Positions 9,241 through 17,947 of a stretch of DNA of 64,000 nt are shown piece by piece. Within the stretch, counting starts at the first letter, position 1, and each line of letters opens with the position of its first letter. The notes beneath the pieces were generated by a model that saw only the letters and a program-made list of their open reading frames with translations, searched no databases and was not told the origin of the DNA. Source of the DNA: Phycisphaerae bacterium (GTDB taxonomy: Bacteria; Planctomycetota; Phycisphaerae; Phycisphaerales; UBA1924); the NCBI GenBank assembly GCA_022180725.1, contig BQMO01000009.1, positions 124,001 through 188,000 of the forward strand, in the 5' to 3' direction. The translations under genes and the position numbers were made by a program.

Positions 9241-11191
9241 CTACTCCCACGGGCACCCGCCGCCGCCCACGGCGACTTCGACGGCCTCGATGTCGGCGCC
9301 GTTCGCGGCCCCGTCCCCGTTCCAGTCCAGGCTCTCGAGGCAGTAGTCCTCGCCGTCCCCGCCGATCGCCCGTTCCATCACTTCGATGTCCACCCCGTTG
9401 GCCGAGCCGTCGCAGTTCACGTCCGCGTCGCAGTCGCCCGCGTAGCAGTAGTCCATCCGGCCGTCGTGGGGCATGATGTCGAGCAACTGGTCCGCGGCGA
9501 TCTGGGCCGCGTCGTCCTCGCCGTTGAGGTCGCAGTCGGAGAGAAGTTCAAAGACGTACTCGACCTCGACCCCGCCGACCGAGTTCAGCACGGGCACGTC
9601 GCTGGACGTGAGCAGGCTGTCGCACAGGAGCGGGCTGACGCCTTCGCCGGGCGTGGTCACAAAGGTGACGCGGTAGATGCCCGGCATGAGGTGCGTGAAT
9701 CCGTTGCCCGTCAGACCACCTCGCGGGAGTACGGATCGCCCGGGTTGCTTCTATCGCGGCGGACTTCGGCCTCGATCCACTGCTCGAAGCGTGTCGATCC
9801 GGCGCCCTCAACGCGAACATGCACGGGGCTGTGGTCGGGTGGTCGGCCCTGACCCCGCCGTAGAACACGAGGACGATCTCCTCAAAGTCGTACGCGTTGG
9901 GGAAGGCCGGCGGCCTGTGGCAGAACGCGGAGTTGAGAAGTTGTGGTGGTGTCGTGAGGTTCAGGGGCGGGTCGCACGCCTCGCCGTGCAGGCGGAAGCG
10001 GGCGTGGCCGACAGCGCCGCCGCCGAGCGTACTGGGGAGCGTTGCGTACGCGACGTTTGCTCCCGATGAGCCTGGATCGAGCATGGTCGAGCCAACCGTG
10101 ACGTCGCCAAGCCACGCGTTCGACGAGTTGTTGGCGTTGACAATCACCTGTCCTTTGAGGTTTCCCGCGGTGTTGACCTTGATGCCGCCCACTTCGAATG
10201 CGCCACCCGCGAGGTCGCCGCCGATCTTGAAAAACCTTCCTGCCTTGAACTCGCCGCCGATGATGACGGAGGCGGGACCACCGCCGGTTTCCGCATCGAC
10301 ATTCTGTGTGACAGTGACATCGGCGTCCAGATCGCCCCCGATAGTCCACACGCCAGGCCAGCCGCCGGTTACTCCGATACGACTTGTCGTGATTTGGCCT
10401 TTTGCCGCGCCGGTGATCGTGAGTTGTCCAATCCCGTCGTCGGTCGTCGTTCCGGTCGTGGAGATCGTGCCGTTGAAACTCGCGGCGTCGATCCGATGAA
10501 ACCGCTTCGCGGTAATCGTGGCTGGGCTAGAAGTCGAACCGAGCTGATTGAGCGCCCGGAGAACGTTGACGTAGCCTTGGGCGTTGATGGTGCCGAGAAA
10601 CTCGCCTTCGACGATAAATGAGTCATCAAAGTTGCCGCTGTGCGGGCCTCCGACTGGGCCACCCGCGATGAGGTTGGCGTACATATTTCCGGAGTATCCG
10701 AGCGAGGAGTTCTGATGAACGATGCTTCCGGAGAACGCGGAGAACGAAAGGTCGTAGGCGGTGGTCGCATCACCGAGTTGGCCCACGCTCGCGACCGCGA
10801 GTGTCGTGGGCGATCCACTGAATGACCCTTCCTGAAGGACAGAGATCGTCCTCCCGTTCGCAGAGTTTACAAGCCCGTCAACCGTCAGGATGAGCGAACG
10901 GCCAGGTGTCCCGTTGGTCGTCACGGTCAGCCGTGCGATTGGCTTGTTTCCTGCGGGAAAGTAGTTGATGTTCGTGAAGAGCCTGACGCGGTTGACGCCT
11001 CCACCACCGATGCCCGCGCCAAGATTCACCGTCATCGAGATCGCCGTGCCACGTCCGGACAAGGCAGTCTCGGTGTAGCTCGTAACGCTTGATCCATCCA
11101 GCGCAGTTGTTGAAAAAATGTTCTGTGCAAAGCATGCGCAGTGCCAGACCGTCATACACACGCACGCCAAGATGACTCGCAACGTTCTCAC
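9241..11191 (-). pseudogene. Secreted repetitive (beta-helix-like) protein with dockerin-like C-terminus, frame disrupted
   Basis: Starts with GTG at 11191 behind AAGGAG, overlaps the stop of the SUMF1-like gene by 4 bases (GTGA), and opens with a signal peptide (ILACVCMTVWHCACFAQ). The body has many short strand-turn repeats such as GGEFKAGRFFKIGGDLAGG, suggesting a beta-helix. The ending has DVNCDGSANGVDIE and DWNGDGAANGADIE, calcium-loop repeats like dockerin. Two single-base losses break the frame: one near 9825-9828 (a G run on the plus strand, after DHPTTAP) and one near 9712-9716 (before LTGNGFTHLMPGIY). Adding one base at each restores continuous similarity to the paralogue at 21440-24454. 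It is either a young pseudogene or affected by sequencing errors. Confidence 0.7.
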
Positions 11192-12189
11192 GGCTGTCTC
11201 CTTCTCGCAAAGCCCAAAGCGCTGACCGCAAAGCAAAGCACGATAGACGGGGCAGGTACAACAGAAGCGATCCGCAGCCCCGCGGACGCACCGCGAGGAT
11301 TGCTGGGATCGGTGAGCGGCAACCAGTCCTGATCTGGACCGAATCCGCCGGTCATGGACCCCCTCACGCCGCGCCCGTGGCCCGGGAACTCCGGCGGCAT
11401 CCAGTCGCCAAGCCACTCGCGCACCCCGCCAGAAGCGTCCATGAAGCCCCAAGGAGAGAAGGTGTCCGGATACGACCCGACTGGGAACTGGGCCACGCCG
11501 ATGCCGTGGCCTGCCGACGTTTGCGCGCCGGAGCCAGGAAGGCCCGCTACCAGCGGGTCGTTCGAGCGATTGGGGTACTCCCAGTAACCATCGACACCTG
11601 CACCGTGCCGGTTCGGGTCGTAGTACATGGCCTTGGTCCACTCGTCTTGAGTGGGAATCCAGAACTGCGCGCCCGGCAGCCGGTCGCCATCGTTGAATGT
11701 GCCGTCTGGGTTGGCGGTGAAGGTGCTTGTGTCGTACGCACCCGTGGTGAACGCCCAAGCCTCGCCGGACTTCCCGTTGTGCAGCCAGTTGCACATGCGG
11801 GCGGCCATGCGCCAGCCCATCTCGGTCGGGTAGTTCTCCGCACCGGGGTACATCTGAAAGCCGTCGGAAGCGGTGTAGATGATCCACGGGCCGCGGACTT
11901 CCGTGCTGTACGGCGATTCGGTCACATACGGCGCATACGCGGTCAGAAACTCGAAATACTGGGCCGTCGTGACCTCCGTACGAGTCAGACGATACTCATA
12001 GCCCACGGCCCCGATCCGCAGGCCGGGGTTGAGCCACACTTCATCGGGGTTCGTGTCGCGGTTCCCCGCCGCCCCGACCGTCCGCCATTCGAAGCCGTAG
12101 TTGGGCACGGGTTGGGCGAGAACGAACCCTGATGGAGCCGCGACTGGTACGAGCCATGCTACCGGGGAAATGCGGCGTTGGATGCACAT
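11188..12189 (-). CDS. SUMF1/FGE-sulfatase-domain secreted protein with PEP-CTERM-like tail
   Basis: A 333-aa protein; the ATG at 12189 is chosen because GGAGA precedes it and a signal peptide follows. It has the formylglycine-generating-enzyme fold signature: YEYRLTRTEVTTAQYFEFL near the N-terminus, WRMAARMCNWLHNGK, FWIPTQDEWTKAMYYDP, and a closing GGVREWLGDW then AGLRIAS. The tail VPAPSIVLCFAVSALGFARRRQP resembles a PEP-CTERM signal. True FGE enzymes use two cysteines with copper near the C-terminus; I do not see that pair, so this is more likely a binding or structural member of the family than a sulfatase activator. It overlaps the following secreted-protein gene by 4 bases. The same pair occurs again at 20299-24454. 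Confidence 0.8.
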   Translation of the reverse strand: MCIQRRISPVAWLVPVAAPSGFVLAQPVPNYGFEWRTVGAAGNRDTNPDEVWLNPGLRIGAVGYEYRLTRTEVTTAQYFEFLTAYAPYVTESPYSTEVRGPWIIYTASDGFQMYPGAENYPTEMGWRMAARMCNWLHNGKSGEAWAFTTGAYDTSTFTANPDGTFNDGDRLPGAQFWIPTQDEWTKAMYYDPNRHGAGVDGYWEYPNRSNDPLVAGLPGSGAQTSAGHGIGVAQFPVGSYPDTFSPWGFMDASGGVREWLGDWMPPEFPGHGRGVRGSMTGGFGPDQDWLPLTDPSNPRGASAGLRIASVVPAPSIVLCFAVSALGFARRRQP

Positions 12190-12307
12190 GGGTGATCTCC
12201 AAACTACCGCCTTCATATCGACAGGTTGTGTGCGTCACGACCACACGGGCACTCTCCCATCACCGCACTCGCCGGACGGAATACGGCGAATCCGGCGACT
12301 CACGCCG

Positions 12308-13444
12308 TTACGGCGCATCGTCATCGCGGGACACGTCGCCCTCGGCGGCGGGGGTGGCCGGCGTCGTGGGGGTCGTGGGGGTCGCGGGCTTGAGGAAGTC
12401 CTCCATCACGCTCCGCAGCACCGTCGCCTTGTACTCGGGGATCTTGTACACCCAGGGCGACCACGCCGCGTTCAGCCGATCGATCTCGGCTTGCAGATCG
12501 GCGCTCGGCGCGGTGACCGGCGCGGACGCCGCGCCCTCGTCGGCGGGTGGCGCGGGCGGGGCCTCGAACGCCGCCGCCAGCGTGATCCACGTCGCCCCAT
12601 CCACCTTCCACTGCCGCACCGTCACCAGCAGCCCGTCGAAGCAGCGCGTCTCCATCACCAGCGCGCCCGCCGGGTCGAGGGTCATCGACCCCGCCGGGGC
12701 CACGTCATCGAACGTGATGTACGACAACGCCCAGGCCAGGCGCGTCATCACATACTCGTCGCGCAGTTCGCGCCCCTCGGGCACGCCGTCGAGCACGAAT
12801 ACTTGCTCCGAAGCCCGCGCCCGGTGCACGTGGATTTCCCCCTCGGGGTGCCGCACCCGCGCCGACCGCACCCGCTCGTTGCGGAGTTCCGTGATCGTGC
12901 GCTGGACCCACGCGAGCGGGTCCGCCTCGGCACGCACCGCGCCCGACGCCAGGTATGACCGTGCCTCGCCCATCCGCCTCGTGTAGAAACCCTGGTCATC
13001 CCCGAGCGGCTGGGCGTTCCCGACGATCACCGAGGCCATCACACCGCCCGAGGCATCCTCCACGCGCACCATCGTCGAGGCGGCCCCGGCTCCATCGGGG
13101 TCTTCCACGCGCAGGCGGCCGTACAACTCCGGCTTGCTCGTGCGCTCTTCGAGGAGCGTGGCATCCGCCAGCGCCCGCACCAGGTCGATCACCTGATCGC
13201 GCGACGCGGGATACCCGCCCTTGCTCGCGACCGTCCAGCCGGCGTCACGCCGTTCGATTACCACCTCGGCCCCGGCCTTCTTGATCACGATCCGGGCCGC
13301 GTCGTTGCCCCGCGCCGCCAGGTCCGGGCACAGCGAGCCGTGCGAGACCGGCGAAGGCGTCCGATCCGGTCGCGTGACCAGCCACGCCCCGGCCACCGCC
13401 AGCCCCGCCCCCAGGCACGCCAGCATCAACGTTCGAGGTTTCAT
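12308..13444 (-). CDS. DUF4340 domain protein of Gld-type ABC system
   Basis: A 378-aa protein with one N-terminal membrane anchor (about residues 7-23) and a large extracytoplasmic domain with repeats of the DUF4340 kind (DAARIVIKKAGAEVVIERRDAGWTV; a second copy further on). It ends in a Pro/Thr-rich low-complexity stretch. The start overlaps the stop of the GldG-like gene by 4 bases, so it is the last gene of the four-gene exporter operon, where DUF4340 proteins are commonly found in Planctomycetes and Bacteroidetes. Function is unknown; it probably acts as a periplasmic partner of the transporter. Confidence 0.8.
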   Translation of the reverse strand: MKPRTLMLACLGAGLAVAGAWLVTRPDRTPSPVSHGSLCPDLAARGNDAARIVIKKAGAEVVIERRDAGWTVASKGGYPASRDQVIDLVRALADATLLEERTSKPELYGRLRVEDPDGAGAASTMVRVEDASGGVMASVIVGNAQPLGDDQGFYTRRMGEARSYLASGAVRAEADPLAWVQRTITELRNERVRSARVRHPEGEIHVHRARASEQVFVLDGVPEGRELRDEYVMTRLAWALSYITFDDVAPAGSMTLDPAGALVMETRCFDGLLVTVRQWKVDGATWITLAAAFEAPPAPPADEGAASAPVTAPSADLQAEIDRLNAAWSPWVYKIPEYKATVLRSVMEDFLKPATPTTPTTPATPAAEGDVSRDDDAP

Positions 13445-15327
13445 GCCGCCGCACCCCCGGCGGGTCGCGCCCGCCGCACGCGCCGCGCCAGCCCCAGCCC
13501 CACCGCGAACACCGCCACCAGCAGCGGCACCAGCGCCACGTTGATGAACTTCAACTGCGCCCCCAGCGTGTCGATGTCCGCCCGCAGCCGACGCTTCACC
13601 TCGCGGATGGATTTCCGCGTCGCCACCTGCTCGGCCCGCAGCTTCGTGATCTCCGCCTGCTGCTCGGGCGTCAGCAGCACGCCCTTGTCGGCGTCGTCGC
13701 GCTTGGCCTGCAAGGCCCGCAAGCGCTCCGTCGCGTCACGCTCCTTGGCCTCCAGCACGTCCAGTTCGGCGAGGTACGCCTTGTCCGCCTTGCGGCGCAT
13801 CTCTTCCACCACCGTGAAGGGGCGGTTCGTGTCCCGCCGCGCCCTCACCGCGATCAGGTCGGCGCTGCCCATCAGGTTGTCCAACGCCGAGAGCACGAAG
13901 TCCCCATTGTCCGAGACCTTCCGCGCGAACCGTTGTCCGAGGAAGTTGTCGATCCGCACCCACATCGCATCCGACAGCAGGTCGCAGTCGGCCACCAGGA
14001 TCACGTTCACGTCGCCCGCCGATTCTCTCAGCCCGGCGACCCCAGCGCCCCCGGCGGGGCCTTCGGGGAACGCCGACTTCGCCTTCCCGTGCAGCCGCGC
14101 CGTCAGCGTCAGCGCCGCTTTCCCGGGTGTGTATTGCTTCATCAGCGCCTTGGGGTCGGGCTGAAGGCCCAATGCGCTCGCGGGCAGCGTCGTCGCCGTC
14201 GCCGTGGTTTGAATGATCGGGGTGATCGTCAACCCGCCCGACACGCCTTCTTTCGCCCGGATCACCCCCGCCGTGCCGAGGATCATCTGCTTCAGGCTCC
14301 CGGTGATCGCGTCGTCCTTCGACAGCGCCCGGTCGTCGCACCCGAGCCACACCACGTACGGCACCGCCTCCGGGTTCTGCTGGCTTCCCACGTACACGCG
14401 CAGCGCGAGCGTGTCGTCGGCGGCGAGCGTCTCGGCGGGCATCTCCACCCCCCACGCGTCCATCAGCCGCGTGAGGTTTGATCCTCTTCCACCGTCGGCC
14501 ACGGCCATGCCCGGCACCTGGTCGTTTTCGCACAGCGGATCGATGAACGCGAGCAGCCGCCCGCCCCGCAGCACGAACTGGTCGATCGCGTACTGCGTCC
14601 GCTCCTTCAACTCCTTGGGGTGCACCACCACGAGCACGTCCACGTCCGCAGGGATTTCGTCGGGCTGATCCAGTGTTCGCACGTCGTAGAGGGTCTTCAT
14701 CTCCTCGACGATCCGCCACGGCGGGGTCTGCGTCGGCTGGCGCGTGCGCGGGTCCATCGCGAACCCGCCCTCCAGCGGCAACCCGCTCAACAGCCCCACC
14801 ACCCGCTTCTTCGGGTTCGCCAGCGCGTAGATCAGCCGGCTGAGGTCGTACTCCAAAAACCGCTCCTTGCGCATGTCAAAGAACGGGATCACCTCGCGCG
14901 TCTCCACGCTGTTCACCCCCACCAGCCCGAAGTACAGCGTCACCCCGCTGGGCATGGGAAGCCCCGCCAGCCCCGCCTTCACCGCGTCGTCCTCGGCCTC
15001 CGCGTACGGCTCGGGATCGACCACCTTCACCACCACCTTGCCCCCCGACGCCCGCGCGTATTCCCCCAGCAACTCGCGCACCCGCCGGGCGTAACTCTCC
15101 AGGTCGGGCTGCCCACGGGCCGCGGCGCTCGAGAAATAGAACGTCAGCGTCACGGGTTCGTCCGGGCTTTTCGCCACCGCCCGCGACCCCGCCGTCAGCG
15201 TGTAGACGCGCCCCTCCGTCGCGTCGAGTCGAAGCCCGGTGAGCAATCGACCCGCGATCAGGTTCACGGCGAAGAACCCCGCCACCAATACGGCCAGGAG
15301 CACGACGATCTGAACGTTCCGGTTCAT
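13441..15327 (-). CDS. GldG-like auxiliary component of ABC transporter
   Basis: A 628-aa protein with an N-terminal membrane helix (about 8-26), a GldG/IFT52-type periplasmic domain (LTFYFSSAAARGQPDLESYARRV region; LVVVHPKELKERTQYAIDQFVLRGGRLLAFIDP), a coiled-coil-like charged segment near residues 525-590 and a final membrane helix followed by an Arg-rich tail. Family knowledge: GldG pairs with GldA (ATPase) and GldF (permease) in gliding bacteria, but the set is widespread in non-gliding Planctomycetes. It lies 3 bases downstream of the permease gene and overlaps the DUF4340 gene by 4 bases. A role in export or envelope remodelling is inferred; motility is not implied. Confidence 0.85.
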   Translation of the reverse strand: MNRNVQIVVLLAVLVAGFFAVNLIAGRLLTGLRLDATEGRVYTLTAGSRAVAKSPDEPVTLTFYFSSAAARGQPDLESYARRVRELLGEYARASGGKVVVKVVDPEPYAEAEDDAVKAGLAGLPMPSGVTLYFGLVGVNSVETREVIPFFDMRKERFLEYDLSRLIYALANPKKRVVGLLSGLPLEGGFAMDPRTRQPTQTPPWRIVEEMKTLYDVRTLDQPDEIPADVDVLVVVHPKELKERTQYAIDQFVLRGGRLLAFIDPLCENDQVPGMAVADGGRGSNLTRLMDAWGVEMPAETLAADDTLALRVYVGSQQNPEAVPYVVWLGCDDRALSKDDAITGSLKQMILGTAGVIRAKEGVSGGLTITPIIQTTATATTLPASALGLQPDPKALMKQYTPGKAALTLTARLHGKAKSAFPEGPAGGAGVAGLRESAGDVNVILVADCDLLSDAMWVRIDNFLGQRFARKVSDNGDFVLSALDNLMGSADLIAVRARRDTNRPFTVVEEMRRKADKAYLAELDVLEAKERDATERLRALQAKRDDADKGVLLTPEQQAEITKLRAEQVATRKSIREVKRRLRADIDTLGAQLKFINVALVPLLVAVFAVGLGLARRVRRARPAGGAAA

Positions 15328-15330
15328 CGC

Positions 15331-16074
15331 TTAGGCCCCCTTCCCGCGCTCGAGCAGCGCCGCGTTCAGCACCAGGCACGCCGCGATCAGCGAGCCGAAA
15401 AAGACCACGTCGCGCGCGTCGATCACGCCCTTGGCCATCGCGTCGAACCGCGTCAGGAAACTGAACCCCGAGAGCGCCTCGAGCACCCCCGCGGGCGCCC
15501 ACGCCGTAAAGAAGTTGATCACCGGCCCGTACCCCGCGAGCAGAAACCCGAAGCACACCACCACGCTCACGATGAACGCGATCACCTGGCTTCGCGTCGA
15601 CGCCGACACCGCCGCCCCGATCGCCAAAAAGCCTCCCGCCATCAGGAAACTCCCGAGGTAGCCGGTGAGAATCGCCCCGTGGTCCGGGTCGCCCAGCCAC
15701 GCCACCGTCACCCACATGGGGAACGTCAGCGCCAGCGCCACCCCGCAGAACGCCCACGCCGCCAGGTACTTCCCCACCACCGCCCCCGCGCGCGTCACGG
15801 GCAGGGTCATGAGCAGTTCGAGCGTGCCCCCGCGGCGCTCCTCGGCCCACAGCCGCATCGCCACCGCCGGCACCAGGCACAGGTACAGCCACGGGTGAAA
15901 CCCGAAGAACGGGCGCAGGTCCGCCTGCCCCGAGCCTTCCTGCCCGTAGAAGTTCCCGAGTTCGAACGTGAACACCCCGGTCAGCACCAGGAAGATCACG
16001 ATGAACACGTACGCCACCGGGGTCACGAAGTACCCCGCCAGTTCGCGCTTCAGGATCGGCCACCAGCCACGCAT
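15331..16074 (-). CDS. ABC-2 type permease (GldF-like)
   Basis: A 247-aa membrane protein with six hydrophobic segments and the typical ABC-2 opening (WWPILKRELAGYFVTPVAYV) and the conserved RLWAEERRGGTLELLMTLPV loop between the second and third helices. It would form the transmembrane channel for the ATPase encoded just upstream (39 bases). Order ATPase-permease-GldG-DUF4340 is that of the planctomycetal Gld-like export cassette. Substrate unknown. Confidence 0.9.
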   Translation of the reverse strand: MRGWWPILKRELAGYFVTPVAYVFIVIFLVLTGVFTFELGNFYGQEGSGQADLRPFFGFHPWLYLCLVPAVAMRLWAEERRGGTLELLMTLPVTRAGAVVGKYLAAWAFCGVALALTFPMWVTVAWLGDPDHGAILTGYLGSFLMAGGFLAIGAAVSASTRSQVIAFIVSVVVCFGFLLAGYGPVINFFTAWAPAGVLEALSGFSFLTRFDAMAKGVIDARDVVFFGSLIAACLVLNAALLERGKGA

Positions 16075-16112
16075 GGATGCTCCGTTTCAACGCCCGGCTT
16101 GCACCGGTTCCC

Positions 16113-17093
16113 TCACGACACTCCGCTGGTCAACTCCCGGAACACGTCGTCCAGCCGACCGCCCTCCAGCCGCACCGCCTCGACCTTCCACTGCTTCGCC
16201 CGCACAAACTCGTTCACCGCCGGAGCAATGTCCTTTCCGCGCACCGGCACGAGCGTGCACGTCACTTTCGCGCCGCCGTCCGCGTGCACCGTGCCGCCAT
16301 CCTCGACGCGCGCCACACCCGGGACCTTCGCCAGTTCGTCGAACACCATCACGCCCGAGGGAGGGATCACGCTGAGGGTGACGGCATGGTGATACTTCGA
16401 ACGGGCCGCCAGTTCCGCCGGCGTGCTGTCCGCCACGATCCGCCCCCGCGCGATCACCACCGCCCGCGTGCACACGGCCTCGACTTCCTCCAGGATGTGC
16501 GTGCTCAGCACGATCGCCCGCCCGCCCTCGCGCGCCAACTCCCGGATCAGCCGCCGCACCTCGTGCTTCTGGTTCGGGTCCAGCCCGTCGGTCGGTTCGT
16601 CCATGATGAGCACGGGCGGCTCGTGCAGAATCGCCTGCGCCAGCCCCACCCGCCGCTTGAACCCCTTGCTCAGCGTGTCGATCGGCTGCCGCAGCACGCC
16701 CTGCAACTGCGCCCGGGCCACCGCCTTGTTTACCGCCTCGCTTCGCGCCGACCCGCGCAGACCACGCACGTCCGCGATGAAGTTCAGGAACGACGCCGGC
16801 GTCATGTCCGGGTAGGCCGGCGCCCCTTCCGGCAAGTACCCTACCCGCTCCTTCACCCAGATCGGGTCTTCGCCCACGTCCTTGCCGCACACCAGCGCCC
16901 GTCCCGATGTCGGCGTCATGTACCCCGTCACCATCTTCATCGTGGTCGACTTCCCGGCCCCGTTGGGCCCGAGAAACCCCAGCACCTCGCCCGGCATCAC
17001 CCGCATCGACACGCCGTCGACCGCCAGAATTCCTCCGGAGCCGGCCCCGAATCGCTTCGTCAGGTTGTCCAGCACCACCAATGGTTCAGCCAT
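16113..17093 (-). CDS. ABC transporter ATP-binding protein (GldA-like)
   Basis: I choose the ATG giving MAEPLVVLDNLTKRFG, preceded by GGAGCGATC, over an upstream in-frame ATG. Walker A GPNGAGKST at residues 42-50, signature LSKGFKRR at 141-148 (an LSKGF variant common in this subfamily), Walker B VLIMDEP at about 161-167 and the H-loop His in STHILEEVE. After the nucleotide-binding domain there is an extra C-terminal domain (about 235-326) as in drug- and Gld-type exporters. It powers the ABC-2 permease that follows. First gene of the operon 17093 to 12308. Confidence 0.93.
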   Translation of the reverse strand: MAEPLVVLDNLTKRFGAGSGGILAVDGVSMRVMPGEVLGFLGPNGAGKSTTMKMVTGYMTPTSGRALVCGKDVGEDPIWVKERVGYLPEGAPAYPDMTPASFLNFIADVRGLRGSARSEAVNKAVARAQLQGVLRQPIDTLSKGFKRRVGLAQAILHEPPVLIMDEPTDGLDPNQKHEVRRLIRELAREGGRAIVLSTHILEEVEAVCTRAVVIARGRIVADSTPAELAARSKYHHAVTLSVIPPSGVMVFDELAKVPGVARVEDGGTVHADGGAKVTCTLVPVRGKDIAPAVNEFVRAKQWKVEAVRLEGGRLDDVFRELTSGVS

Positions 17094-17353
17094 GATCGCT
17101 CCGTCCGATTTCTGACCCCCAATGGGGCGTCGATGTGCGGAAAGATGTTCTAGGACGGTACCCCCGTCATCGGCCACCTCCGCCCAAACCACACGGATCA
17201 CATCAACGACACAATCCGCAGGGTCCGTCGCCGTAACTCATTTATTCACCGCGGCTTGCATGGACCTTGCGCGATTTGTTTGGCATGTTCTCCCGTCGCG
17301 GGAACCCGCCCCGGCGTGCGCCGGCGGGCTTCCGCCCCGCGTGGAGAACCTCA
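17094..17353. other. Intergenic region between divergent genes, no gene seen
   Basis: About 260 bases separate the ABC ATPase start from the STAS-domain gene. It contains short open frames of low coding quality only. A low-GC patch near 17200-17245 (CATCAACGACACAATCCG, then AACTCATTTATTCACC) is the likely promoter zone for one or both flanking genes, but I cannot point to a convincing -35/-10 pair. Confidence 0.35.
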
Positions 17354-17800
17354 ATGTACGCCATCGCCGAGTCGCACCAACTGCCCGACACCATGTTCAC
17401 CCTCAGCCGCCTCGGGGACGCGGCCATCATCAGCATCACGGCACCCGCCATCCTCGAATCCCAGGCCACCGTCCTGGGCCGATACCTCCGTCAACTCGCC
17501 TCGGAAGTTCAGGGCCAGGTCGTCCTCGAAGTCGCCGGCGTCGGCAAGTTCAACTGCGCCTGGATCAACGCCATGATCGAGGTCTCGCGCTTCTGCTCCA
17601 ATCTCGGGGGCAAACTCTTCGTGCTCGGCATGCCCAAACGCGAAGAAGGCCTGCTCCGCTCGACCGGGCTGGACCGTCACCTCACGCTGATCGCCTCACG
17701 ATCGGCCGCCATGCGGCACTTCAAGGCCTCTTCGGAGACCCCGTGGCGCCTCGGTATTGGCCGAATGCTCGACCTCCCGGCCTCCACGAAGGCAGCGTAA
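17354..17800 (+). CDS. STAS-domain protein (anti-sigma factor antagonist-like)
   Basis: A 148-aa protein starting MYAIAESHQL after GGAGAACCTCA. The core (about residues 15-115) follows the STAS pattern: a strand ending in AIISITAPAIL, a helix with a conserved pocket, VVLEVAGVGKFNCAWINAMIEV, then LFVLGMPKREEGLLRSTGL. In SpoIIAA the phosphorylated Ser lies in a DLSxxxxxDSSG context; here the matching place reads GVGKFNCAW, with Cys instead of Ser, so classical phosphorylation may be absent. It may act as a partner-switching or scaffold module. No kinase or sigma gene lies next to it. Confidence 0.7.
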   Translation: MYAIAESHQLPDTMFTLSRLGDAAIISITAPAILESQATVLGRYLRQLASEVQGQVVLEVAGVGKFNCAWINAMIEVSRFCSNLGGKLFVLGMPKREEGLLRSTGLDRHLTLIASRSAAMRHFKASSETPWRLGIGRMLDLPASTKAA

Positions 17801-17947
17801 TAACTCGCCACCCTTCCAGAAACCAACCGCGAATCGCGTTTCATTGCGAGAATCCGCAGGAGGCGTGCCGACGTACCGATGCTAGTCTGAGCGTTCATCA
17901 GCCTTCCGTGGCTGAGATGTTCTTGCCTACTGGACGATGGGAGCGGG

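Noticed and set aside
12308..17093. Gld-like operon considered as evidence of gliding motility.
   Set aside because: Only GldA/F/G-like transporter parts are present; no SprA, GldK-N or other motility genes are in the window, and the cassette is common in non-gliding planctomycetes.
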